Below are positions 46,888 through 60,600 of a DNA stretch of 64,000 bases, one piece after another; within the stretch, counting starts at the first letter, position 1; each line of letters opens with the position of its first letter. The DNA comes from Myrica gale. Taxonomy: Eukaryota; Streptophyta; Magnoliopsida; Fagales; Myricaceae. The position numbers and the translations under genes were made by a program. The notes beneath the pieces were generated by a model. That model was given only the letters and a program-made list of their open reading frames with translations. It did not search any database and was not told where the DNA came from. The stretch spans positions 24,436,874 to 24,500,873 of the forward strand of contig OZ005607.1 of the NCBI GenBank assembly GCA_963930655.1. Reading direction: 5' to 3'.

Positions 46888-49800
46888 TTAAGGTTTGGGC
46901 GATGTGAGCTGCCGCAGGTTGTACTTCGCCAATTCCTTGTACTTCTCAACAACCCCAATTAAGCACACAGTCTGATATATCAAAACAACCGAAAAACTGT
47001 TAAGACTTATCATGTCAAGAAAAATTTACAAAATGACAGAGGTCAAGCAACTATAAAAAAATTCAGTCCTTTGGTAAAAGTGGATTATCAATTGAATAAG
47101 TTGAAATCCTAAAGTTCTCTTTAAGTCTTGCTGCTATACAGTTTTAAGTTGTTTAGCATGGGAGCAGAGCAAGAAAACAAGATTCAGACTCAACACAGTT
47201 ACAGAAGGAAGATTTGCAGAACACAGAGCAAAAGTAAACAGTAGGTGTGATATGGACAAATATTGAAGTTCTTACCTTGATAATTTCAACAACAATAGTT
47301 TTATCGGGATGGTTAAGATCAACTTTATGAGGTCCAGGAACAGATGTAGCCACCGCATTTATGATCTTCATCCTGTCGATACCAGTATTTGCTCGGGATT
47401 CAAACAATACGGCAAACTGCATAGAAGATTAGAAACATTAGACTTCATCACAAAACATAAAACACCACCCCACCCCCACCCAAACCTCCAACCAAACACA
47501 CAAAATGAGTAGAACCATCAAATCATCCTGGGCTCTCACCCATACACATCTAATCATATCATCCTAGATTTTCACCCCAAGGAACCATTAACTACATTTT
47601 AGGTTGAAACCCAACCCACGATGAACTGAATCTACACCTAGAAATAGTGTTACATTGGTTTTAGTCATGTGCATAAGTTCGAAAGTCAGACTGAGCCCAG
47701 ATCCACTTCTGTCTACGTTAATGGATTTGATCAGGCATATCTCTTTGATTTTCTTTTTATTCTTCCTACGTCCCATTCTAAGTTTAGAGACAACCAACTA
47801 AAACCAGCTTGCACCCTTAATGAGAAAAACAGGAAAGGAGTTTATCCCATTAACCCTGGCTTTAGAAAACTTCATCTTCACTACAGGGTCTACTAAAAAA
47901 TATATAGGAAATCTTGGTTAACTCTTGCGCAAATATGTCCAAAGGGTGTTTCATGGGATGCTTATCACTTAGGGAGCATTAGAATCAATTGGAACCTGTT
48001 TATCAGAACCGGTAAGATAAGGATTAATGTAGATTAACACTATTTACCTTTTGTGGGTCTTGAGTTTCCATTGGAAAATATTGTGCAACAAGAGGTTTTA
48101 TTGCTTTTGAAATTTCTTCCTCTGAGGTATAGCATGCCACTTCAATTGGTAATATCCTCAAGATGAACCTATATAACAAACAGTCATTTTAGTCTGACAA
48201 CACAAATATGGCACTTCTTTTGTCAATGCACTTTGTTTAATTTAATTGAGAAGCAACAAATGAACCTCGACATATGTTTCCTTGTTGATGCAGCAGAAGT
48301 CATCATGTGTTGCACGATATTTTTGGGACCTGGGTCTCCATCTCTCTTCCGCATTTGGATAAAGGCAACACCATTACAACCCGAATCAAGCTTCAGAAAG
48401 CGCCTCTGTACAACAATCTAACTTCAGATCAAAAGAAAATACTAACAGGAGAGACAAGCCCTTTGAATCAGAGCAACATGACAAAAGCAAATTTGACACA
48501 AACAGAAGGCAGTTAAACATTTGAACATACAGTGGACTCTTCACAGTAGGAGGACACGGCAAAGGGTTCTGTATAATAAACCCAGACAAACACCAACAAC
48601 CTAACACCACCAATGGCTGTAACAGTTGATTTTACATTCCGAACTGTTGTACAATGTCAAGGAGTCACACACATTTCTGAAAGAAAAAAAAGTGAACTTA
48701 TTCAACTTCAAAATTGGTAGACTGGCCGCAACGAGTCTATTATCATTATTCTTCAATGATTTCACATGGCATCCTTTCAGGATTAATTGACATGAAAAAT
48801 ATAAATATCCCTCTCATTTAGAGGTAAAAGGCTAGAACATAAGAATCGAGTTGAGGTGCCATAAGGGATGGGGTGAAATTGCAGCTTGAGTAGAGGCAGC
48901 ATAATGGTCATTGTGGTGAAGGCAAAGGGATACACATAAACCACCTTTGATAATGGTTAATTGCAATCGAATTAACATCATTGACTAAATCTCACATCAA
49001 GCTGGATACAAGGAGAACAGAATCCACATAATTTTCCGCACAACTTTTCACAAACATCATAAGATACATGAAAATATCAGATCAATATACAATTTATCAG
49101 GCCAAAAAAATCCAGCTTATAAAATTGATCAATCTGGAAATGATGCTGCAATATGATAGTACTTTTGAGGGGGAAGAAAAAACACTTTTAGTACAAACAG
49201 CTGCACACAGAAGCGCGAAAATTGAACCTTCTAGTCCAGACAAACCTTAGCCACTGGATACAAGACATTGAAACACGACAGTAGCGTAACCAAATTTGCA
49301 GTCGCAGAAGAATATCTAGATGCATAGACAACTGCAAAATTATATATGTGTTTTACCAGCATTTTTTTAACTGTAAAAGATTATCGCATGAGCCACTGTA
49401 GTACAGAGGCAAAGAATTGGCAAAAGTACATGCACAAAAGTAAATAAAAGAAGAAGCGAAAGAACAATAACTAGAGAAGGTCCAGGAAAATGATTACGCA
49501 GAACAAAAAAATCATTCAGAGACAAAAGTTGATGCTAAAAGAAATTGTAAAACGCTAAAGAACAATTCCAGACATTTTCAGGTTTAGCTATCTCATCTGA
49601 TAATTAAAAAGTTCAGTAGACTTGCTCACCTTGTTTTTATCTGCTAACTCTTCGAGTTCAGCCTCAATCAGTTTATCAATGGACTTCTCCTCCACTTTTT
49701 CATGGATAACATGTTTCGATGCATCTGCTTCTAGACATTGTTTCTTTGCCAGGGGCTGCACAGTTTCTTTTGGTTGTTCCTCATGATTCTTAGCATCTCC

Positions 49801-52800
49801 TTCAATACCATTACTTTTTTCTTGTGTCTGATTTCCATGATTCCCGCCATCTGTGGTATGTGGATCGCATTCCTGATTTAATATGCCCTTACGACTAGCA
49901 ATGTCATCCTGAAAAGTACCCAAATTCTTCTCATTCTCCTCCTCTGCCTCCTGCTCTTCATTATCATCATCGCTACTAGAAGATTCAGAATCTGAGAACT
50001 TAATCTTCTTATTTAAAGGTTTACTGGACAACTCTGCAACCTTCACACCTGAATCCTTCCCATGCACTAGTTCTTCATAGAACTGCGAGGGGGCAAAACA
50101 ACAGAATAGTATCTTACTCCGCCTCATTAGAAAAGGGTAACATACTACCAAAGATCTTATATTCATCTACATGCAGATAACAAAATGACAAGTATACAAA
50201 GGACATAATGTGGAGCTCATTGTTAAGGTTCTCTATATCTTAAGTCAAAACTTCATAAAAGACAGAGATGACACATAAACGCCATGAAGCCAATAAGGGT
50301 TCTTCATAGTCTTGTCAAAAGAAAAACCAGGCAACAGAACTTTGAAAATAATAGGAACCAGAAGTGATGCATAAGAACCATACAATCCCATCACCACAAA
50401 CCCAGCATGTGCAGAAAAAGATAACTAATGCCCTCTACCTACTGGAACGTGCATCAACACTTTGTTTGAATTGAATTTTTGGAAGGGCTTAAGAGAAGAA
50501 AGAGCCCACAGAAACATGAATACTATTCCACTCTTTTATTTGTTACTAAAACAAAACTAACATCCTTGATTTTTTAAAGTATATGACATAGTTTAACTAT
50601 TCAGATCAAGACATAATTATTACCTTTTCAAAAAAACATTAAAGAATCATAAGTTCAATATTTACTCTCAACCCTATCTACTTTTGAGATAAATATCACA
50701 AATAGAACATATTTCCATAGCACGCTGTAAACCTCAGAAAGAAAGGATAACATGAACTATAAAAATCTAAAAGGAGCCAAGAAGGATAAGCATCTTAGAA
50801 GCTCGAGGGGGAGCATCTACCAAATTTTCACCTCTCTTTGTCATCTCTCCTTCTAGGAAGAGAGTGAAAATGGGAAACCATAGTTTCTTGAGCAAAGAAA
50901 ACATCTATCCATCCAAAAAGCATTTGTGGAGAATGATGGGTTCTAGGTGGAATGCAAATCACAAATGAATGTTTTGGCTCCATAAGTGAAGAAGAAACAT
51001 TGTTATCAACTGCAAGATTGATAAGAAGGCATGACTATGAAAATTTCTGGGTGCACAAAATCGATTTCATTGAATAAAGGAGGATCAGACAAGTGCTCCA
51101 CAATCTCTTAAACACTCTTTTGAATTAACCGACAGCCAATACTCGAGAGACAAAGAAGCTCGGTTCGTTGCTAGCTTCCAATTTAGGACGGCATAGACTA
51201 TTTCAGGCGTCAAGAATCTGGCTATATAAGAGAAGATCATTTGATCGTTGAGACTCATCACAATCTTCCTGTATATTCGAATGGTGAACAGTGACATAGT
51301 GGAAGTTTAGAAGGGCCTAGTCCCTTGACTTAGTTTCTTAGTGAATCATGTTTCTATTAGACAAATTTAAGATGGCCCAAAATATTTAGCCCCATACTGC
51401 TCATAAGAGGACTGTACAATTAGCAGGGGCCCACACCTAATGAAGTGGAGGTCATTGGTTAGGTTCAACTCTCCCCATCCTCTTCCCCTTGAGTAAACTC
51501 ACCCATCCAAGAAAATAATGCAGCTTGTGTGAACTTACTGGCACACAGAGAGAGAAAGGGTAATGGACAATGGATTAAATACTGGGTCATGCAGAAACAT
51601 TGACCAATTCCTATGAAAAATGGAAACTAAGAAGAAACATACTTCTACTGAAGTCATAGACTCATAGTTATAGAACTAAATGCCTCTCAGACCATTGTAG
51701 TTCATAGCAGTCCTGCTAGTTGGTACGGGTGTAAACCGACCAGTCAGTTCTGTTTGAGGATGTTTTCGAGCGCCGAACCAACTGTGGTCGGTTTCATTAC
51801 ATCCCAGACCGACACCGACCGAGTGCCCTTTGGCACCGATAAAACCGTCGGTCGGTCTGGGCTTTTTTGTCCAGGCCCAAATTGCGACTCAAAATTTCTT
51901 TCGGCCTATAATTTTGTTAAGCTTCTGGCCCTTAAATTCAGCCCACAAATCCATTTGCAACCCAAAATAAAACATGCATCACAGTCAAAATATGCATTCT
52001 GCATTTGTTTGCAGCGCATAACCGATTGAAATTCATAAAATAAAAACCCCTAATTTATTACACTCATCAAATGATCAAAGACAAATATTACAAGATAAAT
52101 AAAAAACCCTTACAAGTTACAAGACTTACAGCAAACACATGACTTAAAAATCTCCATATGCTGTTCATGACTTGAAAATTACAGTTTAAGTTATATAATA
52201 TATTTTTTTTTTAATTGAATATACAAGGGTCGGTCAATTTGGTCTTCGGTTTGCCGACCCTTGAAAACGAAGACCGGACCTACTTGGTCAGTGTTCAGAA
52301 TGTCTGGGCCGAGACCGAGCCAAGCCAGCTTGAAACAACTCAACAATCGGCCTCGGTCAGTTTGGGTCGGCCGGTTCGGTCTCGGCCCAGATTTGTTCAG
52401 GCCTACTAGTTGGTAAGCAAGTCCATAGAATAACCAATTGATATGAAGATGCTGAGTTACAGGACACCAGAGCTATGGAAGAGTACAGTTAGAAGTAAAC
52501 ATGTTGACAAGAAATCCTTTAGAAACAACAAACTAATGACAAAGCTGACAATCCAGTGTAAATGTAGACATCGCCTAAGAGGGGAAACTTCTAGTAAAGT
52601 TGAAGTTGAGGAAAGGACGAAAAGTATAAGGCCAAGCTACTGCAAAAAAATATTTTATTTTCCACTCAGAGGCAATTAAATAAAAGAGTAAGGTGTAGAG
52701 GAATTCATGAAATGATTCAAGTTACAGTGCGAGGAAGATGAAGATTTGTTGAGGGAAGAATCTAGTTAATTGTACGTAGATTCATAGTACTGCTGAGTTT

Positions 52801-53620
52801 GTACTTAGCACGATGACACCCACCCCCTTCTCCCCAATGCGACTTTGCAACAAAATTATAAGTTATTCAAAACCGAAATGGCCCATACTGCGAATATCCT
52901 CTCTGGACAACCAAATATTTTCTAGTTTGCCAAATACGCATTCCAGACCCGCTTCAACAGATTCTTCAAACAATTTTGACCAAATGCTCTACTAACATCG
53001 AAAGAACACGAGTAAACCTGCTTAATTATCCCAAGCTTTCAGCTCACGCCAAATTTCCATTTTCTTTACTTTTAAATTCACCTCGTCCCCCAAAATTCAC
53101 ATAGAAGAAGTATCTTTATCACATATCAGTCTAATTTAGTCCCACCCTTTTGAAAATACCCAGCTGAGTTTAATGTATGTTCATTAATGTTGCCAATATA
53201 ATATTGGGATCCAGAAAAGGAACTATGAAGAAATAGACTTTACCAACAAATAAACACACAACCATAAAGCAATTCAGCGAGTGACGACCAAATAATTCAT
53301 TCCAATGAAACACACACACACACACACACACGGACATACAGAGTCAATAACGTTAATGGCTTCATGAGAGGCCTGGCGTTCCCGGCCTCCGTCGCATGTG
53401 ATGAAGAATCCTTGCACCCCCGGGCGTATTGGATACAACCCCTTCTTCCTCACAGGCTTCTGCCACATACAGAAAAATACCGCATATGAGACCAAGTTCA
53501 CAGCCCCTACAAACTATAAGATGCAGAGAGAGAGAAAAAGACGTTCTGGGGAAGATAGCGCTTTCTCTTCTTGCCCTTGTCGCCGCCCGTGCTCCACTTC
53601 GATTTGCTGTCCGCTGTCAT
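46888..53620 (-). CDS. THUMPD1: THUMP domain-containing protein 1 / TAN1-like tRNA acetylation adaptor
   Basis: Seven exons on the minus strand: 53,620-53,543; 53,459-53,340; 50,082-49,630; 48,405-48,266; 48,168-48,048; 47,416-47,276; 46,971-46,888. They sum to 1137 bases (378 residues) with consistent phases. The order is a basic N-terminus (KGKKRKRYLP), the conserved block LYPIRPGVQGFFITCDGGRE, an acidic low-complexity linker (SDSESSSSDDDNEEQE), then RRFLKLDSGCNGVAFIQM and the THUMP region (ISKAIKPLVAQYFP, FAVLFESRANTGIDRMKIIN, PDKTIVVEII), ending LAKYNLRQLTSPKP. Yeast Tan1 and human THUMPD1 bind tRNA and are needed for N4-acetylcytidine at position 12 with Kre33/NAT10 (family knowledge). 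The start is the ATG giving MTADSKSKW. Intron 2 (3.26 kb) carries a transposon-like insert. Confidence 0.95.
51716..52415. mobile_element. Non-autonomous DNA transposon, possibly Mutator-like
   Basis: Ten-base direct repeats CTAGTTGGTA (51,716-51,725 and 52,406-52,415) flank about 680 bases in intron 2 of the THUMPD1-like gene. The ends start CGGGTGTAAACCGACC and, in reverse complement, AGGCCTGAACAAATC, a weak inverted match. Both ends are unusually rich in GGTCGGT/ACCGACC words. No coding capacity. A 9-10 base target duplication suits Mutator-like elements, but the weak terminal repeats leave the class open. Confidence 0.6.
53311..53330. repeat. (CA)n microsatellite beside a splice donor
   Basis: Ten CA units on the + strand. 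In gene orientation this is a (GT)10 run starting nine bases after the intron-2 donor GTATGTCCG of the THUMPD1-like gene. Confidence 0.9.
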
Positions 53621-53773
53621 ATTTTCAGAGAGAGCAGCACAGTAGAATAGTTTTTTTTTTCAGAACACAGTAGAATAGTTAGAACTACGTTAAACAGCGT
53701 CTGTTCAAATCCTTCGAGGGTTCCATATACATCCATGTGTCTACTGAACCCTTGCCATTGACTGATTGAAGTT

Positions 53774-53811
<38 letters not shown>

Positions 53812-54871
53812 TTCTTTAAAACTTTTTTACTAGTTCTTTTTTTTAATTTTATATAAAATTATAAGCTTTTTCAAAAAATTATGAAATCTATAGCATTAGA
53901 AAATTAATGCATACTTTTAAGAGAAATGTAAAAGAAATGCACATGATCTTCTTATGTAAAATACTCTTTTATACGAAATTCTTCCTTTTTCTAGGAGAAA
54001 AATTATAATAAAAATACAAAACGTAGAAAAATAAACCTATAACTCTCTAAAACCAGTTTCATTAAAACTATACCACATGGCAAAAAGAATCATCAAATTA
54101 TATCACACGTATTTGTTTTGTATAATTTCAATAATTTATGATACATGTAGTCGTTCACATGTAGCATAAATTTGAAAAATAATATATTTTTTTGTTACTA
54201 CGAGATATTGGCACTTTCGTACCCTTTATTATTGATTTAGTAACATTTCACCCCTAACTACCACTTATTTCTATATTGCCTCAAGATTTATATCATTTTG
54301 GACAAAACTCATGATAATATTTTTTATCTTTGAAAAAACAATACATTTTTTCTCTCCCAACTATATATACATATACCGACACTATGCAAAGGTGACGAGT
54401 GGTTACTTGGGCACACGAGAGAAAACCTTGAGAGACCTTGAGAGAGAGAGAGAGGGGGGGGGACGAGAACTGGGGCCAATTGTTGCGAATGTCAGCAAAA
54501 GCACATCATTGATAGTGAAACTTTTCTAAATCACTCTCAAAAACTTGGGAGGGATAGGAAAACGTTGATTTAATCAGAGTTGTGTTTCTCACAATTGTTG
54601 TCAGATAGGTGGAACTTCACTTCACTGTCCATGTAAATCCGATGCCCATTGCTAAATATTTCAAAACTAAAAAGACATCATTAATCAAAATCATGACAGG
54701 AATTTTTTATATATATAAAAGAACAATTTTTTTCACATTTCCAACATCAAACTATAAAATTGATGGAAATTTCGCTAACAAAAGAATATGGACAATCCTT
54801 CTTTTTATACAAAAAGATATGTTAAATGAACTCTACATTTACAGGGCTATATGTATATATATATTTTATAG
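53621..54871. other. Intergenic AT-rich region
   Basis: Contains the THUMPD1-like promoter (minus strand, from 53,621) and the hexokinase 3' leader (to 54,871). It includes a (TA)n run at 53,778-53,806 and a GAGAGAG/G-run at about 54,437-54,462. No gene. Confidence 0.55.
53778..53806. repeat. (TA)n microsatellite
   Basis: About fourteen TA units in intergenic DNA. Confidence 0.9.
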
Positions 54872-55462
54872 CTACTGTACGCTATCCACACTGTTGGATG
54901 AATATGTGGCGGCAAGGAGTGCTGCTCCTGTGCCGGATCCGTCTTCTGTGACCTTAAGAATGACATGTTGAGCAATGTCTTCCCCCAATATTTCTATCAA
55001 GGCTTCGTGCAGGTATTCCCTAAACATCGTATAGCTCGAATACAATCCTCCTTCAATGGCAACAACCGTTCTTCTCATTCTTGCATCACTTCTACTCCTT
55101 CCACCTGTGATTCCACCGCTTCCATCCCGGCCGATCTTTTTCAGGATACCCACAATACCGGCAGCTGCCAATCTACCAGCCCTTCGCGTCACCACATCGC
55201 ATACCTTTACAACAAGTTTTCTAACCTTCAAAGGAACATCAGGAATCTGAATCCACAATGCCCAACGAGTTAAAAAAAATTAAAAAAAAAAAATCATCAT
55301 CACAAGGACCAGCTGATCTATTTCGGGTAACTCATTCATCAAAGGAAACAAGGAACAATTAATCGAATAGTTGCATTTACCTCCAGAACCTCTCTGAAGA
55401 TTCTTGCCACTTCTGCCAACTCAGGAGAGTCATCTTCATGCATGGCAGCCATCATTGGGGTC
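54872..55462 (-). CDS. Hexokinase-family protein, last two exons only
   Basis: The penultimate exon, 55,462-55,381, encodes TPMMAAMHEDDSPELAEVAR and further residues. The last exon, 55,246-54,872, encodes IPDVPLKVRKLVVKVCDVV, RRAGRLAAAGIVGILKKIGR, a GSGGITGGRSRSDARMRR insert, TVVAIEGGLY, and the adenosine-binding stretch DGSGTGAALLAA before the stop. Phases fit the usual plant hexokinase exon borders. Hexokinases phosphorylate glucose and some act as sensors. Details such as FREYLHEALIEILGE recall hexokinase-like HKL3 proteins, some of which lack activity, but the catalytic exons are outside the window. The upstream exons are not found between 55,463 and 64,000. Either they lie beyond the right edge with a transposon-filled intron in between, or the gene is truncated. 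Confidence 0.88.
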
Positions 55463-56251
55463 CTGAAATTAAAAAGGAGGGACAACGTGAAATCCTTGAC
55501 ATATTTTTTATTTATCCTCGAGCAAAGGCGAAAGAATGCAATGCATGATGTTCTACCGTCTGCACGTGCTCCAATCACCACTTCACATTTTCCAAGTTAA
55601 GAACAACTAGCGCAAAAAGCAAATGTAGGGAAGTATCACAATGACCCAAATGCAGGCATCTATAACATTATGCAAGTGATGTAAGGACTAAGGATGACTG
55701 GTATTTTTGGATAGAAACTTGACCAGGCGAAGGGGACGGAACCTTGGCTTCTGTTTTGCTTCAAGACTGCTATTCAGTGAAGGCGGTGTATAGAGGTGAC
55801 CTAGCCGTTTAAAAAAGTAATCATAGAAACGATGGAACCCACGATTTTTTTATCCATTTAGATTTACTACTTTTTTATTTAATATTAATATGATTTTTTT
55901 AATATCTAGTATCACTATCAATTTCTTATTTCGAGGTGAAATGCCTATAAAAAAAAGAAAAATCGTGGTCGGGAAGGTTATAGTAGCAAAAGCCATTGGA
56001 GTTTTTATTTTATACATTGGAAGAATCCGCTGTAGAAGGGGGAGGGGTGAATGCGTAAATGACTTCATCAACTATAGAATAAGAATCTTTGTTTTCAAGT
56101 CATCCATTGACGCATAACCAGTGCAATGTTATGATTATGCAACATGTTATAGTTGTTGTCCCTTGTCATTATGTTAAACTGTCCTTAGCTCGTTGAAATT
56201 AGGGACTTGTTTCGAATTCAAAGAGCTTTGATGATGTTCAATCTCATTATG
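55463..56251. other. Presumed hexokinase intron, left of the transposon
   Basis: No exon or repeat is recognised. Short ORFs on both strands lack homology and the sequence is AT-rich. Confidence 0.45.
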
Positions 56252-56398
56252 TTTCCTTCAGGGGCGGGCCCAGCAGGTTCGCCCGGGGTCCGCCCCTGAA
56301 ATTTTTTTTTCATGTATATTTTTTTAAAAAATAAAAAATAAGTTCGCCTGGGTTGCCCTGGTTGGCCCAGGCCAACATAAGCCCGCCCGGGTGATTAA

Positions 56399-56481
56399 AA
56401 AATGCGGACTGATCGGGATCAGGCCGCATTTTAATTTATTTAAAACAGGGGTGAAACTACGTCGTTTCCCCCCTGTGTTTT
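56399..56481. repeat. Two subterminal palindromes in the hAT element
   Basis: AAAATGCGG...CCGCATTTT (56,399-56,407 with 56,424-56,432) is followed by ACAGGGGTGAAAC...GTTTCCCCCCTGT (56,445-56,457 with 56,464-56,476, one mismatch). hAT transposases bind subterminal repeats, so these are candidate binding or hairpin sites (inference). Confidence 0.75.
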
Positions 56482-57628
56482 GAACCAAAAAAATCTTCCC
56501 TCCCTTATGCGATCTCCATTCTCCCGACTGAGCCGACTCCTCTCTCAGCCCTCAGGCTCTCTCTCTTCAGCAGCCTCTCTCTTCAGCCTTCAGCTCACTG
56601 CCTTCAGCCTTCAGTCTCTCGAGGTACCGGCACGACAATATTAGATTCCATCTTTTTTCTTCTTTTTTGGCGAGGCATTTCATCAAACATGTCTGTGGTA
56701 GTAGGAATGATTCATGATTGGCTATCCTTTGTTCGGTTGCTAAGAGAAGGGAGAAATAAAAGGAATGGATGTAAAAAATGTCTGTTTTTTAAGTTTTTAC
56801 CATTTTTTTTAAGGATTTGTTTCACTTAAATTTTGGAGCAGATTTTAATTGTGTTGTGGCTTTGATGTAGAGTTGGTTGCTAAGAAAGTGTGGGAAAGGA
56901 AAGAAGTCAGAGTTTTGAATGCAACATTTTGGTTGTGTTCTGATTGCTGTAGAAATTTTGGAAAATGAACAAAAAAATAGGGGAAAAGTGAATTTAGGAT
57001 TTTGAATCCCGGTAACCATGATAATTTAGGATTTTGAATCCTGATAATAAAAATCTATTGCTGAAAAATAAATTCTGCAACAAATTAAATATTTACTTGT
57101 TAACTTATTGTTCTTTATGTGAATTTGTGTAGTGAAGATCAAAATCCATTGCTGGAAGCACGTTTGAACTTTGCCAATATACTTGCTTATTTGCTGGAAG
57201 GACATTTGTGGTAGGTAATCTCATTTCTTTAAAACTTTTTTTCATTTCTTGCTTAACTCTAGGCTGGATTGTGAAGGAAACCGGAGGAAGGTTTCTCAAG
57301 AATTGATCGCGTGGTACTTAGAGATCAGCTAGACACCTACATTAAAGATGTTAGAATAACTAATGTTTTTTCTAGACTTCAAGATATTGGAGCTCTTGCT
57401 GTGAAGATGGTTGAGACCAGAAAGAATATTTTGTTTCCATTGGTTTATCTTTTTTTTTTTGATAAATAACTCATATATTAATAAAAAGAGAGAGCAGTAC
57501 AAAGATTGTACTAAACTCACTCAGAACATACAAATGAAAAAGCTAACAAAATCAAAATAATCCACAAAAGCCCCTCCCATGACAGCAATAACCCAACAGT
57601 AAAGAGATAAAAGAAAAGTCTCCAGCAA

Positions 57629-60600
57629 CTAAGCCGAAGAATGGGCAGAATTCTGAAAGCATCGTGTATTCCTTTCCCGCCACAAACACCACCACAAACA
57701 TGACGAAATCATCTTCCAAATTACCTTCGCCACAGGGTCTTTAAATTTCTTTTTCCAACATTGTAAAACTCCCACAATTGTAGTCGGCATAACCCAACTT
57801 AACTGAACCATACAAAATACAAAGTTCCACAAGTCAGATGCCACCGAACAATGAAGCAACAAATGATCAACAGATCCAGCATCACCTTTGCACAAATAAC
57901 ATCAATCAATCACACATAGTCCCCTTCTTCTCAAATTATCAATGGTCAAAATCTTTCCATGCAACACTTCCCACACAAAGAAAGCAACTCTCATTGGGAC
58001 TTTACTCCACACCTCACGCCACGAAATCAAACTCAAACTATCCCCACTGAGAGAGTTATAGAAAGATTTAACTGTGAATCTACCATCTTTAGCTCCCACC
58101 CAAACCACCTTATCAGAACCACCTCGCATAATAACATGAGCGTAAAGAGTGCTGAAAAATGACATGAACTCCGGTAATTCCCAATCATTAGGACTTCTAG
58201 TAAATTGAATATTCCATACAATATTGGCAACCCCAACCTCTAAATAATCAGCAACACGAACAAACGGATCTCGAACCAAAGAGAAAACATCGGGAAAAGA
58301 GTAACAAAGTGAACTATCACCACACCATCTGTCATGCCAAAAACTAACACACTGACCTGATCCCACAACATAACGAATATGACTATGAAAAACATTTCAT
58401 CCATTACTAATATGTTTCCATAGACTAACGCCATACGGACCCCTCACATTTCTCGTACACCAGCCATCTTCCTCGACTCCATATTTGGCCTCAATGATCT
58501 TCCTCCAAAAACTATCTCTTTCTGTAGTAAACCTCCACAACCACTTACCCAACAAAGCTTGATTGAAAATCTAACAAACGTCGCAAACCCAAACCACCAT
58601 TATCCAATGGAGAACACACTTGCTCCCACTTCAATAAATGAAATTTATGCGAATTCTCGTCACTACACCATAGGAAATCCTTTTGCAATTTCTCCAATTT
58701 TTTAGAAACTTAAACTGACAGCGGAAAAAAGAGACAAGAAATAGGTAGGAAGACTAGAGAGAGTAGATTTAATCAGAGTAAGTCTACCCCCCTTCGATAA
58801 ATACATCCTCTTCCAAACTGCCAAATTTTGCGCCATCCGTTCCAATATATCATCCCAAACCCGAAGACTCTTATAAGGAGCACCCAATGGCAAACCCAGA
58901 TAAATCATAGGCAATGAAGACACTCTACAACCCAAAATACTGGCCATTGCAGAAACATCATCAACCCTACCAACAGGAATACCCTCTGATTTGGCAAGAT
59001 TTACTTTGAGCCCCGAAACAGCCTCAAAACACAAAAGCAAACAACGCAAATGTCTAAATTGATTCATATCTGTTCCCATCATAATAAGAGTATCTTCAGC
59101 AAATAACAAATGAGAAACACTATGCTGAGAATCCTCCCTACTTCCAACCTGAAAACCTTCAATTCCCCCATTAACAGACAACTGAGACATCATTCTCGAG
59201 AAAGCTTCCATAACAATAACAAAAAGTAAGGGAGAAAGAGGATCACCCTGTCCCAGACCTCGAGAACTCCCAAAAAACCCTTCTGGAGAACCATTGACAA
59301 TCATAGAAAATTTGACTGTAGAAATACAAAATTTAATCCACCTACACCACTTCTCCCCAAACCCACATCTCCTCAACATATAAATCAAAAAATTTCAATT
59401 GACATGATCGTAGGCTTTTTGAATATCCAATTTACAAAGCATACCTGGAATATTTTGTCTCATCCGGGCATCAATACATTCATTAGCGATCAACACTGAA
59501 TCCAAAATCTGTCGCCCCTTCACAAATGCATTTTGAGAGGAAGAAATAATCTTATCCAAAAAACATCGTAATCTATTAGACAAAACCTTAGCAAGGATTT
59601 TATAAACACCTCCGACTAGGCTAATAGGATGAAAATCCTTCAAATCCACTGCCCCGGGTTTTTTGGGAATAAGCACAACAAAAGTAGCATTGAAACTACG
59701 AGCAAGCCTTCCATGAGTCGCAAACTCTTTAAAGCCAGAAGAACATCACTCTTAATCACTTCCCAACGAGACTGATAGAAAGCTAAAGAAAAACCACCTG
59801 GCCCCAGAGCTTTATCCCATTAAAAGATCGAACCACTGAAGTTACCTCCTCCTCATCAAACCTCCTCTCTAGAACATCCACGGATTCTCGAGAAATAGAA
59901 CTAAACTCCAACCCTTCCAAAGTTGGCCTCCAGGAATACGGTTCAAAATACAAAGATGTATAAAAAGACACAATCTGGGTAGCAATATCAACTGGATCCT
60001 CCACCACATCCCCATCCACTTCCAATCAAGAAATGGAATTGAATTTGCGATTAGAATTAGCCACCCGATGAAAAAACTTCGTACATCGATCTCCATCCTT
60101 AAGCCATAATGCCCGAGACTTCTGTCGCCAACTAATCTCCTCCAAGTCAATCAACTGATCCAAGTTTCTACACACCTCCCGCTTCCGCATCAAGCCGTCC
60201 TCATCCAAAAACTCACCCGCTTGCTGCCCATCTATGGACGAAAGCTCTTTCATCAAAGCTGACTTACGACGACCAATGTCCCCAAATACTTCGTAATTCC
60301 ACACTTTCAAATCGTGTTTCAATGCCTTCAATTTCTGACTAAGAACAAAACTCGGCGAACCTACAAAAGCATAACTTCTCCATTTTTCCCCAACCATCTC
60401 CACAAAACCATCCGCCTTCAACCACATGTTCTCAAACCGAAAAGGTTTCTTACCACTAGCCACTCTAGCACACTCCAGCAAAATAGGAAAATTATCAGAA
60501 TAAATCCTTGGCAAGCGACGCTGAAGGATATCTGGAAACAACATTTCCCACTCGGAATTAAATAAAAATCTATCAATCCGAGACCATGTTTGATTCCTTC

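Noticed and set aside
54311-54971. ORFs of 72 and 120 codons between the THUMPD1-like and hexokinase genes
   Set aside because: AT-rich intergenic DNA. The second runs antisense into the hexokinase last exon.
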